Origin: Datura wrightii
Taxonomy: Eukaryota; Streptophyta; Magnoliopsida; Solanales; Solanaceae
Direction of reading: 5' to 3'
Length of the DNA stretch: 64,000 nt
Assembly (NCBI GenBank): GCA_035772735.1
Contig: JASDFA010000001.1
Span: 79,200,001-79,264,000 of the forward strand
A program made the position numbers and the translations under genes. Positions 35,410 through 46,362 of this stretch are shown piece after piece. Under the pieces are notes generated by a model. The model had not been told where the DNA came from and searched no databases. It worked only from the letters and a program-made list of their open reading frames with translations. Positions within the stretch are counted from its first letter, which is position 1. Every line of letters begins with the position of its first letter.

Positions 35410-37247
35410 CTTACCCCACACTTAAATCCTTGTTTGTCCCCAAACAACAATCTTACACCTCATGCACTTTACACCCCATCCTGGCTACTTTGGTTTGACA
35501 ATTCAGGCTACAGTCATACCGATTATTTAATACAGCAAATCATCAAGAAAACACGCATGGTCCTATCAATGCAATGATCTTCAACACATCAAGACCTCCT
35601 AGACTTAAGAATCAACTCCCGATATTGGAAAACTCATGCAAATCAGCTGATCAAGATATCCGACACGAAATTTAATCTCTCATCAAGCATGTGCCCTCAC
35701 AACACAAGAGAATATTCCCTTTTTAATCACATGAACTCAAACGATTACATGCAAGGGCATATAGACACAATTTCACTCTCTCTCCCAAAAGAATTCACAT
35801 GCATCACGTCACGAACCATAAGCTTGCCTTTAGTGTATTACTCCACTAATATAAAGAAATGTGATGTAAGATCACGTAGGACTTTAACGGGTTGTAATGT
35901 AAAACTACGGAACTAGTAAATATTGGGCTAGCCAATAATAGCCACTAGCATACTTAAGCGCCTTTTCAGTACATCCCATCAAAGTCATGGGCATTGTTTC
36001 TTCCTTCATCCTCCCATTCTTGAAGTCTGTCTTTATTTTGGCCCATCTTATTAAGCACACTTGACTCAATAACAAACACCTTCATTATATTTTATTTATA
36101 ACAAGTGCACCTTCAACCTTTTCTTTCCTTTCATCACTCTGCTTTTCGTTTCTTTTCACCATTCTCACTCTTTGACACTTTGGGAAAATTATTTTCTCTT
36201 CTTAAGCGCTTAAGAGTTTTGGATCAAACTTACGGCTAATGAAAAGAAGGGGTTAAGCTCGGTTTACACATTTTTGACAAAAGAGAAAAATAATAGGCTA
36301 AAGGCTCAATGGGCTAACTAGGGTGTACAATCAAGGTGGGTACGATAATGAAAAAAAGAAACTTTCGGTTGAAAACAAAGAAATGCCTACATCCTTTCCT
36401 ACAATACACATCCTCCATTTCGTTTCGTACACACACCAGACAAGTTCCAGACATTTCATAATAGCATGGCATAAACAAAACCTCACCCCACACTTATTGC
36501 ACATGCTCAATTCAAGACGCATTCACAGACTCTTCAATCAGCTAATTACAAGAATTCAAACATTAAGCCTCAATCACACTGAATCGACTCTATGGCCTAG
36601 GTATCTCAACATATTTACAAAGTTGCATGCTTTCCTACGAATCACCTTTGCATTTCAAATATCATGTACAACACGCAACCAGAATTCCGCAACCATAAAG
36701 TAACTACAGGTTTTGGGATGCAACCCAGAAAAGAAAACAATTGGAAAATAAATGAAAAAAAATCTACTCCTAACGACTACATTTCCCTTAAGACGGTCGT
36801 CATCCATCCATCATAGGGAACGGTCACTAACTAAGACTTTGGTTCAATGGGACCATTCTTGGTAAAAGAACCGAAAACAAACGCCGAGAAACCTAAGAAT
36901 TGAAAAAAATTTAAAAATATCGATCATTTCGATAAAACAAAAATATGTAAAAAATCAGCTAGCAACATTCAGCAGCACACAACAACTTCGATAAAACAAA
37001 AATATATACAAAATCAGCTAGCAACATTCAGCAGCACACAACAGCTTCATATTTAATTACAATACAGAACAGAAACATCACAATCACAGGGTCACAAAAT
37101 TTTTGCACAGGCACGACAACAGAACAAAAACATACACAACAACACAACCAACACCTAACTACTCCCACCCCACACTTATCTCAAATACTGTCCCCAGTGT
37201 TCACAAAAATTAACATAGCACAAAAAATGGGTGGAGGAACTCCCTGA
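35410..37247 (-). other. Element C 3' non-coding region
   Basis: Matches D 47584-49377 along its length. It includes the conserved CTTAAG-containing block (~36786-36825), the AAGCTTGCCTTTAGTG/GAATTCACATGCATCA region (~35790-35840) and the terminal GACAAACAAGGATTTAAG (~35420-35440). No coding potential is conserved with D, so the small open frames here (for example 36323-36703) are chance. Confidence 0.8.
36928..37045. repeat. 59-bp tandem duplication in element C
   Basis: Two copies of a unit starting TTCGATAAAACAAAAATAT at 36928 and 36987, exactly 59 bp. Element D has no duplication at the matching place. Confidence 0.9.
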
Positions 37248-38457
37248 TCAATCAAAATACTCCACTTCTTCATCAGGTGCTGCTGCCTCATCTCCCATGT
37301 CTGAATCGCCCCCATCGTCATCATCAGACTCCACATCGGAGTCCTCACGACGTGTCTCCTCATATGTGGGGACATCATCATTTGTGGGTTCTACAAAAGC
37401 TGGCCCCACTCGGCATAGAGCCATGGCATTTTCACCAAAAGGGTAGTCTAGCTCGAGCTGCCACAGCTCCTCTTCTATTGCCGGCCTCCCGCCTATTCGC
37501 AGTTGGAGCATCTGCATCCCGTACATGCGAGCCATGTACTGATCATCCCGAGCATGTCGCTCGGCTAGTGTAAGAACTGGCCCGTGGGTGGTGTCGGGTG
37601 CCTTAGTTTTGGTGACATCTAAGGCCCGCCACTCCATCTGCGGGATGTAGTCAAGGGCCTCTTCCTCAATATCCAGGCCTCTCAGGAATGTGGTGAGTAA
37701 TCCACCAAACCCGTATCTATTCCCTTGATGCAAATGGGCTCTCTTCATGGCGGAGATAATCACCGCCCCCACATTGATCTCCAGCCCTTTCATCAGGGCG
37801 TACACCAAGCATACACGATCTCGGGTTACATCCATCATATGCACCCTCGGGATTAGGCAGGAACACACAATCTTAAGCCATATCCTGGCTTCCCTGTTCA
37901 TCTGTGAGTAGGGCAAGGTCTGATGGTAGCCCCTCTCCTTATGCCTGCTCCACCGAGCCGTCGATCGGGTTCCACACAAAGTGCGTCTTATGTCCGCATA
38001 TGGTGGAGTGATATTCAGCTGTCGAAGCATGTGGGCGTCTGTGTCCCGCGCCCCTAGGATAGCATTGAGGTGGTGGGGCTCAAAAGTGACTATTTGCCCT
38101 TGTGTGACTTCTGAGAGTCGGGTTCCAGTTGGCGTAGAATTCCCGAATCAAGTGCAAGTTGCATTCTTTGGGCTCTTCAAAGATGAACTTCAACCCAACT
38201 GCCTCGATCCTATGGACAATCCTGGGGAACTCTTATGCCAACGGTTCCCTTGCTATGTGTTCCTCAGGGAAGTACTTGCTCTCCTTGTGCTTCGCATACC
38301 ATTTCTTCCCCTCCTCTGTCACCCACCTGGTTCCATATTGACGGCGTTGGCCGCGTGGAACCGCTAGTGCTGCTGGGACCGTTGTGCCCAGTCTGATTCT
38401 TTTTCTTCCGGCGCCAGATGTTGATGAGCCTTTTCCCTTGTCTTGCCTGCTTGCCAT
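37248..38457 (-). pseudogene. Element C post-pol ORF (ATHILA ORF1-like)
   Basis: ATG at 38457-38455 (MASRQDKGKGSS). The basic N-terminus is followed by TRWVTEEGKKWYAKHKESKY and EEHIAREPLA, then TAA at the codon where D has TAG. Next come EFPRIVHRI and IREFYANWNPTLRSHT, then an 11-nt deletion relative to D that shifts frame. From about 38030 the frame is open for 260 codons: LRQLNITPPYADIRRTLCG, CLVYALMKGLEINV, GFGGLLTTFLRGLDIEEEALD and RIGGRPAIEEELWQLELDYP, with an acidic tail and end EVEYFD. The function is unknown. It belongs to the proteins found after integrase in Athila-type elements. The long open C-terminal part suggests recent constraint or youth. Confidence 0.82.
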
Positions 38458-39773
38458 TGTTCCTGTCAAACCAAAAAGACAAGTTCAATGTTAAGCCAAT
38501 TAACATTAGCTTCGACTAAGGTTGGATTAAGCTAGGCTACCCCACACTTAGTCCTTAGCTAAAATTACAACATCACAGCAAGATCGTACTTATTTACACA
38601 AACAAACAACAAAACATAACAAATATGCTTAGTGCATTCAGAGAATTCGAGGGTATATATTCTATGTACTACTTAGACTTCGTACAACTAACCACAATCC
38701 TTACCATCACTAACATTTTATCCCATCGCACTTAGCAAGGAGAAACAAAAGAAAAATTTAACTACATGATCCTATACAATTCACCCATTTCTTGCAATTT
38801 CCAATATTTCCTTAACTCGAGAATCCGTCGGTCTTTTAGCATAGTCACAGTTAGCACAACCGACTCATCTCACCCAACATGTACAACCCAGCATGAATTT
38901 CACTAGTTCAACTCAATTCTTCCATTTCAAACTCAAAGGAAAGCCCTAGCTATGATTTTATCAAAAATTCGATTAAGCTATGTAATTATCGAGTTCAAGC
39001 AATCACAATGATACTCCGAACATCAATCAACAATAATTCAATTGAATTTAAGCTTAATTTCTACTTAGGGAAAGTTTTGCTCATATCACCTATTCAACAT
39101 CGAAAAAAAAATTCGACAAGAATTGAGATAGAGTTGAAGAACATACGTTGAATCCGAAGAAATGACGAAAACTTGATGAAATTATGGGCCTAAGTCTGTG
39201 TCACGTTGAGGGGGAGGGGTTTTTGGGATGTTGGTGGCGGAGGGTATGAAAAATGAGGAAAAATGAGGGGGGAATCGGGGTTAAAAAGTGGGAATTTCGC
39301 GCGGGTCACCCGGCGACCCGGTGTGACCCGTCGCGATATACACCTCAACGTGTCACGGAGGGTAATGCGGAGCATGCCCTCCGTGACACGGAGCCATCGC
39401 GTAGGTGTTCTGGAATTTGTAAAAATTTAAGAATTACCTGCAATGTGTCATGGAGGGTAACGCGGAGGCCCTCCTCCGTGACACGGAGCCATCGCCCTGG
39501 CTCACTGTTTTGCCACTTTTTATTATTTTTCATACCTCGGATTTTCCTTTGCGATCCCTTGCACATTTATTCTCCGTTCAACCTGAAATTCATCTTACGA
39601 CAAGAAATTGGTTAGAATTATAGGTTTCACTCAAAATAAAAATAAGAATAAAAATAAAAACTAAAAATTTTGTTGTTAATAAAAAAAATCTATTCACATT
39701 TTACAAAGAAAAATTTCACGGGTTGCCTCCCGTGCAGCGCCTGGTTTACCATCGCGGCTTGACGTCATTCAGC
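38458..39773 (-). promoter_or_regulatory. Element C spacer with inverted-repeat modules upstream of the post-pol ORF
   Basis: Non-coding, between the fused integrase tail and the post-pol ORF. Two modules at 39349-39390 and ~39444-39485 (about 95 bp apart) carry the arms CGTGTCACGGAG/CTCCGTGACACG or near copies, the same as the LTR promoter array. A CG-rich GGGTCACCCGGCGACCCGG lies next to them (39303-39321). A promoter role is inferred from this likeness only. Confidence 0.6.
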
Positions 39774-40730
39774 TCAGTCATCTTCTAGGGTGACAGACGT
39801 TTTCTCTCGACCACCATCCTCACTCAAGTAGTGCTTACATCGCTCCGGTGGTTTTCCCAATAACTCTCGTGATTCAACTATCTGCGCATCATCAGCTCGA
39901 TCAATCACATTAATCACCGAGAGTTCCTCGTACACAGTCGGGAGCTTGGTGGCCTTGTATACATCAAAAACTTCCACCTTGTCGTGTGCTCGCATGGTTA
40001 GCTGCTCTGCAGCTACATCAATCAGCGCTTTCCCGGTCGGCAAGAAAGGACGTCCCAAAATAAATGGGACTTCCGCGTCTGGCTCAAAATCCAGCATGAC
40101 GAAATCTACCAGGAAGATAAGGGAGCCCATTTGCACCAGCACATCCTCCACAATGCCATCAGGTCTGGCTAAGGACCGATCCGCTAGTTGCAAGATCACT
40201 GTTGTTGGTCTAGGACTCCATAGACCCAGCTTCTTGAATACCGATGATGACATCAAATTAATGCTCGCTCCCAAATCACATAATCTGCGAGCTCGAATAC
40301 TCTGCCCAATTGTGATTTGTATAGTAAAGCTCCCAGGATCTTTGAGCTTTGTGGGAAATCGGTTTTGTATCAGGGAAGTGCACTCCTCCGTGAGAGCTAC
40401 CGTAGCATACTCAGTCAACCGACTTTTGTTCGCCACGATGTCCCTAATGTACTTTGCATACTTCGGCACTCCCTGCAAAACATCAACAAGAGGTAAGTTA
40501 ATATGTACCTGTTTCAGCACCTCCATGAATTTCTTGAAACACGCCTCCTTCTTGTGTTTCTTTAATCTTTGAGGGAACGGGGGTGGTGGTCTTTCTGATT
40601 CAGCTTCCTTTTTCTTCCCCCTCTCATCACTTTGCTCCCTCTCAACTTCTGCTGCTCCCGATTGTTGAGGTATTCTTTCTGGTTCCACCTCTTTAAGCTG
40701 CAAACCACTCCTTGTGGTCACCGCATTCAC
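39774..40730 (-). CDS. Element C protease fused to the integrase C-terminal tail
   Basis: An open frame of 318 codons on the minus strand, in the Gag-Pol path. It starts inside the region equal to D 31440 (TTRSGLQLKE), with the Pro-rich PPPPFPQRLKKHKKEACF, FTIQITIGQSIRARR and CDLGASINLM with the catalytic Asp intact (codon 40275-40277). It goes on with ILQLADRS, VPFILGRPFL and the linker up to VESRELLGKP. It then passes without a stop into KHYLSEDGGREKTS and TLEDD, which is the last part of integrase in D (45030-45086). About 2.8 kb of RT, RNase H and integrase is missing between. It is probably expressed only as part of a Gag-protease precursor. Confidence 0.85.
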   Translation of the reverse strand: MNAVTTRSGLQLKEVEPERIPQQSGAAEVEREQSDERGKKKEAESERPPPPFPQRLKKHKKEACFKKFMEVLKQVHINLPLVDVLQGVPKYAKYIRDIVANKSRLTEYATVALTEECTSLIQNRFPTKLKDPGSFTIQITIGQSIRARRLCDLGASINLMSSSVFKKLGLWSPRPTTVILQLADRSLARPDGIVEDVLVQMGSLIFLVDFVMLDFEPDAEVPFILGRPFLPTGKALIDVAAEQLTMRAHDKVEVFDVYKATKLPTVYEELSVINVIDRADDAQIVESRELLGKPPERCKHYLSEDGGREKTSVTLEDD

Positions 40731-42172
40731 CTGCTTGGGGTTGGGATCTGTGTCGCTCGGAAGTCCTCCTCTAGGCCTGGTGTTTTGCGCTCCAGCGAAT
40801 TGCCCAAATGATGTTCAAGTGCCTTAGTAGCTAACTGGTTGTTCTTCACCTCGGCTGCCAATTTCACATAGTTAGCCTGCAATTGAGCTTGGTTAGCTAT
40901 CATTGTCTTGAACATCTCCTCAATGCTAGGTGATGGTGGTGGAGGAGGTGCATTTTTGTTTCTATATTGTGCCAGATAGTTCTGCTTCCCTCCTTGATTC
41001 CTCTGCGCCCCCTGACTCGAACTTTGCCCTTGATGGTTGTTGCTACCCCAAGAGAAATTTGGATGATTCCTCCAGTTGGAATTGTAGCTGTTGCCATACT
41101 GTAGGTGGTTGTTCATCTATACATTTCCCACAAAGTTCACCGAGTCAGGATTTGCTCCACAACTCTCAGCTGAGTGCTCACTACTCCCGCACACTTCACA
41201 CCAAATCTATTGTACTACATTCACTGTGGCTTGAGTCTAGTTCATTGTCATGTTACTAAATTGGGTGTTGAGTTGATTCTGTAAAGCAGCTATCTGTGCA
41301 GCAATAGCTGTAAAACCATCCACTTCTAGAGCTCCTGCTGCTTTCCTTGTTCCTCCTCTTGACGTATCAGCATTCCACTCCAGATTTCCCTGCAAAATAT
41401 GGTTTAACAAGGTATACAGCTTCTCATAAGTTTTCTCCAATGCTTGTCCCCCAGCTGCTGAGTCTAGCAAGATTTTTGTGTGGGGTTCCAAACCCTCTAT
41501 AAAAGTGTGCACCAGCACATCATTGGATTGATGATGATGAGGACAATCCCGCAACATGGACATGAATCTCTCCCAAGCCTGATATAGATTCTCTCCCTCT
41601 CTCTGTTTAAAACTTAGAATTTGACTTCTAAGTCTTGCTGTTTTACCGGATGGAAAAAATCGTATCAAGAATTTCCTTGCAAGATCATCCCACGTAGTAA
41701 TAGAATTAGGTGGCTCAGCTTTCAACCACCTTTTGGCTTCTCCCAATAGTGAAAATGGGAACAATGTAAGCCTGACATAATCTGATGACACTCCAGCGGG
41801 GATGTAAGTGTCACTTATCTCCAAGAAATTTTGGAGATGTTGTTGTGGATCCTCATGAGGGAGACCTGTGAACTGCCCGCTGGTGTGCAGCAATTGCACC
41901 ATGTTTTGTTTGAGCTCGAACCTCCCTCCTGGATAAGGTTTGCAGATGCTAGATGTGACATTGTTAGCATGTGGGATTGCCACCTCGCGAACCGGCCTAG
42001 CTGCCATTTCCTCGGGCAGTAACATTGCCCTTACTACTAGTGGATTCTGTTGTTGCTCCATGATTGTTTGTCTGAGCAACTGCAGCTTTTTCTCTAGAGC
42101 TTCTCTACGCTGATGATGAAATAGTCTTTCAGGCTCTAAATATGAGTCCACCAGCTCCTTGTCTCTTACCAA
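40731..42172 (-). pseudogene. gag: Element C gag
   Basis: Athila/Tat Gag. Open for 312 codons (41237-42172): LVRDKELVDSYLEPE, a basic/Leu helix EKKLQLLRQ, MVQLLHTSGQFTGLPHEDP, FLEISDTYIPAGVSSDY, LFPFSLLGEAKRWLKAEPP, FLIRFFPSGKTARLRSQIL and GLEPHTKILLDSAAGGQAL. Three stops follow at positions where D has Gln (near 41236, 41210 and 41118, all TAG) around the knuckle IWCEVCGSSEHSAESCG. Then comes the Gln/Asn-rich tail (40727-41116), with a frame change near 40790. There is no clear ATG at the front; the first in-frame ATG is near 42062. The capsid part is the most intact in the window. Confidence 0.9.
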
Positions 42173-42279
42173 TGTTCAACAGAGATTATATCTGCAAAAT
42201 ACAGGCTAAGACCAAGTTGTCAACACTAAGAAAAAAAATATAGTAAATCAACACTTAAGAAAAATTCACCAATTGCCAG

Positions 42280-42297
42280 TGCCCGGCAACGGCGCCA
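42280..42297 (-). other. Primer-binding site of element C
   Basis: Minus strand TGGCGCCGTTGCCGGGCA, 17 of 18 matches to the Asp-tRNA-type site, six bases inside the 5' LTR. Confidence 0.92.
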
Positions 42298-42303
42298 AAA
42301 ACT

Positions 42304-43717
42304 TGTTCGGGGTCGAATGGAAGACTACACGCAAGTGCACGTGGTCGAACAAGTAGTAAAGTGACTTAAGTAAGCCAAGTATCGATCCCACAGGGACTGG
42401 GTGAGGGTAACAATCTACTCAAGTGTCACTATACTTTAACTCTACCAATGCAGACAACAGTGTAAAGAAGAGTTTGATATTTTGGTTTCTAATTTCATGC
42501 TAACTCTAAAATGAGAATATAATTTGAGTCTGAACTATGAATGTGAGCATGCTGAGGTTAAATGAACATGTAAAGAAATAAATTATCAATACAATTTTGG
42601 TTAATCTTTCCTCCGGTTGCTAGTCAAGAATTATTGCCAATGGATTAAAACTCTTGTATTTAACACAACTTAAGTATCATGAACCGTCTACCTACATTTC
42701 TGTGATTAAACGAAATTCATGTTCCAGCCATACAAAACCGATTCCTTAATTGACTAATACGACTTTCAGGTATATTTCTATCCTGAAGGTAAATCAATTC
42801 TCAATTTTCCCAAACTAAGAAAAGATCATATTCTATTAATTCACAACTTTCCAATTTCTTGCTCTCTCGAGTGAAACCGGACTTTTTAGATATACATTAA
42901 CATTGGCCACACATTAATGCAGTAAGAACAAGAATCAATAGAATAACCATGGAAGAAAAGATGAAAAACTAAATTGATCAACAATCACATTTCAATACAA
43001 TTGTTCTTAACCTCAGCAAGAAGAGGAATTAGCCACTCATTTGTGGATTAAACATCGTTAAATGAGTGTTAAACATACAAGCAATTGAATTAAAGAAGAA
43101 GGAGATAGAGAAAAACCCTGAGATTTTTGTCCCCTCAACTGCCTGTAACCCACGTTCTTGCTCCACCAAGTCAGCCTTCTAAAATAAAACCTAAGTGTGC
43201 TATTTATACTAGTGGGAATTTTTCCCGGAATAACAAGCAATGTGTCACGGAGTGCATCGCGGAGCACTGCCTCCGTGACACGCCACTAACGCGGACCCTT
43301 ACTGGAAATTGATTGTCTAGGTATTAAGGCCCAACGTGGCACGGCGTGCAACGCGGGGCTAGGCCAACGTGCCACGGCCCCAACGCGCACCTTCACTGGA
43401 ATTTGGCAAAAATTCCCTATCCAGGCAGAAGGCATCCGCGATGGCAACGTGACACGGCTCCATCACGGAGCCCCTTTAGTTTGTGCCTTCAAATGCTTTT
43501 TCCCTTGCTAACATCCGAGTCCAGCCCCGATCTCTCCCAACACGCATTTTAGCTTCCCAAAATTATATTTCACCTGCAAAACAACGCTAATCATGTTGGT
43601 TAGTATAAATTCACATTTTATTATCAATCACATGAGAATGTATAAACATTGATAGATAAACAAGGATAAAATGACACATTTGAGTATCACTTGGGTATAT
43701 AAATTTGCCCAAGATCA
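42304..43717 (-). repeat. 5' LTR of element C (right)
   Basis: The same 1414-bp length as the left LTR, with scattered substitutions and no indels noticed. It carries the inverted-repeat module near 43242-43283 and the terminal hairpin at 43690-43713 (one mismatch). Confidence 0.94.
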
Positions 43718-45086
43718 GCCGTTCGCATGTGAAGGAAGGTGACAGCATCAAAGAGGAGTTCCCGAATGAGCATCTATTAGCAATAAGGGAAGCTGAGATC
43801 CCTTGGTATGCAGACATAGTGAATTTGCTAGTGAGTGGAGTCTATCCACCGGAGGCTACGACTGAGCAGAGAAAAAAGTTGAGGCATGATTGCCGGTATT
43901 TTATTTGGAATGAGCCATACTTGTTTAAACAGGGACTGGATCAGGTTATGAGAAGATGCATCCCGGAGAGCCAGATTGCAGAAGTTTTGACGAGTTGTCA
44001 TTCTTCATTTTATGGAGGGCACCACGGAGGCGAGCGGACAACGCACAAGGTGCTACAGTCAGGTTTGTTTTGGCCTACACTGTTTAGAGACTCTATGGCA
44101 TACATAAAAATGTGTGATAGATGTCAAAGGACAGAAACAATTGGTAGGAGGCAAGAGATGTCGCTGTAGCGTATATTAGAAGTGGAGATCTTTGATGTAT
44201 GGGGTATCGATTTCATGGGCCCATTCCCACCGTCATTTGGTAATCGTTACATCTTGGTGGCCATTGATTATGTATCAAAGTGGGTTGAAGCAACAACATG
44301 CCCTAGGAATGACAAAAAGGTGGTAACAAAATTTGTGAAAAAGCACATTTTCACCAGGTTGGGGACACCCCGAGCCATTATCAGTGATGGAGGGGCTCAT
44401 TTTGTAAATGCAAGTTTCCAGAACTTGCTAGCTAAGTATGGGGTGCGCCACAAGGTAGCAACAACATATCATCCCCAAACTAGTGGGCAAGTGGAGGTGT
44501 CGAACAAAGAAGTGAAGCAGATTCTCCAGAAAACAGTGAATGCACAACATAGTGATTGGTCAAGAAAACTCGACAATGCGTTGTGGGCTTATATAACTGC
44601 TTACAAGACACCAATTGGGACTTCTCCGTATAGATTGGTCTATGGAAAGGTGTGTCATCTGCCGGTGGAGCTAGAACACCGAGCTTTTTGGGCTGTGAGG
44701 AAATTGAACATCGATCTAGAGCTAGCGGGTAAGAAGAGGCTGATGCAACTCAGCGAACTTGATGAGTTTTGTTGGCATGCTTATGAAAGCGCCAAGTGCT
44801 ACAAAGAGAAAATAAAAAGGTGGCACGATAAGCATATGGTGCATCGGATATTCGAGACGGGGCAGAAAGTGTTGCTTTTCAATTTAAGATTGAGGCTGTT
44901 TCCAAGGACATTGCGATCCAAATGGTCAGGGCCGTTTGAGGTAGTGAGAATGACCTCGCACGGGCGGTGGAGTTGTGGCAAGAAGATCGAAGTGTCATGT
45001 TCTTGGTTAATGGGCAGCATTGTAAGCATTACTGGGGTGAGGACGTTATTCGAGAGAAGACGTCCATCACTCTAGAGGATGATTGA
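43718..45086 (+). pseudogene. pol: Element D integrase (resumes after element C)
   Basis: Continues the D pol frame after the TSD. The His-Cys finger is visible: HSSFYGGHHGG, then MCDRCQRT. A TAG at 44167 follows EMSL. The catalytic core holds VWGIDFMGPFP (first Asp), IISDGGAHFVN (second Asp) and HPQTSGQVEVSNKEVK (Glu), so the DDE triad is complete. The C-terminal part includes SPYRLVYGKVCHLPVELEHRA-like sequence and WSGPFEVVRM. A 1-nt deletion near 44961 moves the last ~40 codons to another frame, which ends KTSITLEDD and TGA at 45084-45086. Integrase inserts the DNA copy into the host genome. The core looks good but the gene is broken. Confidence 0.93.
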
Positions 45087-46362
45087 GCATAAATGACGTC
45101 GAGCCGCAACGGTAAACCAGGCGCTGCACGGGAGGCAACCCGTGAAATTGTTGTAATCGATGAGTGGAATTAGTTGATAAAAAGAAAAAAAAAGAAGAGA
45201 AAAAGAAAAAAAATAGAAAAAAAATTATGGTTGCATTGAAACCTATGAATTCTAACCAATTTCTTGTTGTTAAATGATTTTCAGGTGGAACGGAGGGCAA
45301 AAATGCAAAGAAGCGCAAAGGAAAAAAATCGAGGTGAGAAAAATAAAAAGTGGCATGACAGCGAGCCTACGCGTTGGCTCCGTGTCACGGAGGAGGTGCT
45401 CCGCGTTACCCTCCGTGACACATTGAAGCCTATTCTGAAATTTTTAAAAAATTCCCGAACAGGGGCGTGATGGCTCGGTGTCATGGAGGGGGTGCTCCGC
45501 ATTACCCTCCGTGATACGTTGAGGGTCTTTTCGCGTCGGGTCACACCGGGTCGCCGGGTAACCCGCGTGAAAAACACTTTTAAAACCCAAATTTTCCCCC
45601 ATTTCTTCCTTATTTTCCATTCCCTCCACAACCAAAACCCCAAATTCCCTCCTCCCCCAACGTGACACGGACCTAGGCACAAGTTTTCTTCAAGTTCTCT
45701 TCAATTTCATCGGAGAAAAGGTATGTTCTTGAACTTAACCTCATTTTTTCTTGAATTTTTCGATTCTTGAGCATGGGTAGTGATTAAAACTTGCCCTAAG
45801 TGCAAATTAAGCTTCAATAAATTTAAGTTATGATTGATTGATGTTCATAGTATTGTTGTGAGTATATGAACTCGATGAATGCATGTTTTAGTGAATTTTT
45901 GCGAAATTGGTAGCTAGGGTTGAAATTTGAATAGGAAGAAGACTAAATTTGTTTGAAATGTGAAACAAAATTGGGTTGTGCATGTTGGTGATGTGAATTA
46001 TGTTGTGATTAATGTTGAATATGCTAAGTAGACAAGGGAATTTCGGAAAAATGAAATTGGTGAATTACATAGGTTGTTGAGAACAAAAATTTGGCTAAGT
46101 GCTATGATGATATAATGGAATCGATGGCAATATTGTTATTCATTGTATGAAGTCTGAGTAGTACATAATAATTATTCCATTGAATTATATGAAGGCACTA
46201 AGAATGTTGAATGTAAAGATTGTGAAATCATGAATGTCTTGCCGAATTATTTTAATTGCGACTAAAGACTAAGTGTGGGGTGATTCAATTAATCCCAACC
46301 TTAGTCTTAGCTAGTTATGAATTGAATAACATTGGGATTGTATGGTTATATGTGCAGGAACA
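45087..46362 (+). promoter_or_regulatory. Element D spacer with inverted-repeat modules upstream of the post-pol ORF
   Basis: Non-coding. Two modules, ~45376-45427 and ~45472-45532 (96 bp apart), carry CGTGTCACGGAG with CTCCGTGACAC and diverged copies, matching the LTR array. They are followed by a GGGTCACACCGGGTCGCCGGG stretch and a pyrimidine-rich tract. The start CCAGGCGCTGCACGGGAGG is near-identical to C. Promoter function is an inference. Confidence 0.6.

Larger units (their letters stand above)
33996..43717 (-). mobile_element. Element C: Athila-like, pol-deleted (non-autonomous) copy inside element D
   Basis: Minus-strand element with two 1414-bp LTRs (left 33996-35409, right 42304-43717) and a perfect TSD GCCGT (33991-33995, 43718-43722). 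Inside, in minus-strand order: primer site, gag, protease, a 20-codon integrase tail fused in frame, spacer with inverted-repeat modules, post-pol ORF and 3' non-coding region. RT, RNase H and the integrase core are absent. By hand count the LTRs differ at about 38 positions (2.7%), so it is the youngest insertion in the nest. Confidence 0.95.

Noticed and set aside
36323..36703. 126-codon open frame in element C
   Set aside because: The matching region of D (48220-48480) is open only in pieces on the other strand; both lie in the 3' non-coding region.
39946..40572. 208-codon open frame on the plus strand
   Set aside because: It is the antisense of element C protease; no domain of its own, and D shows the same shadow (31835-32245 minus).
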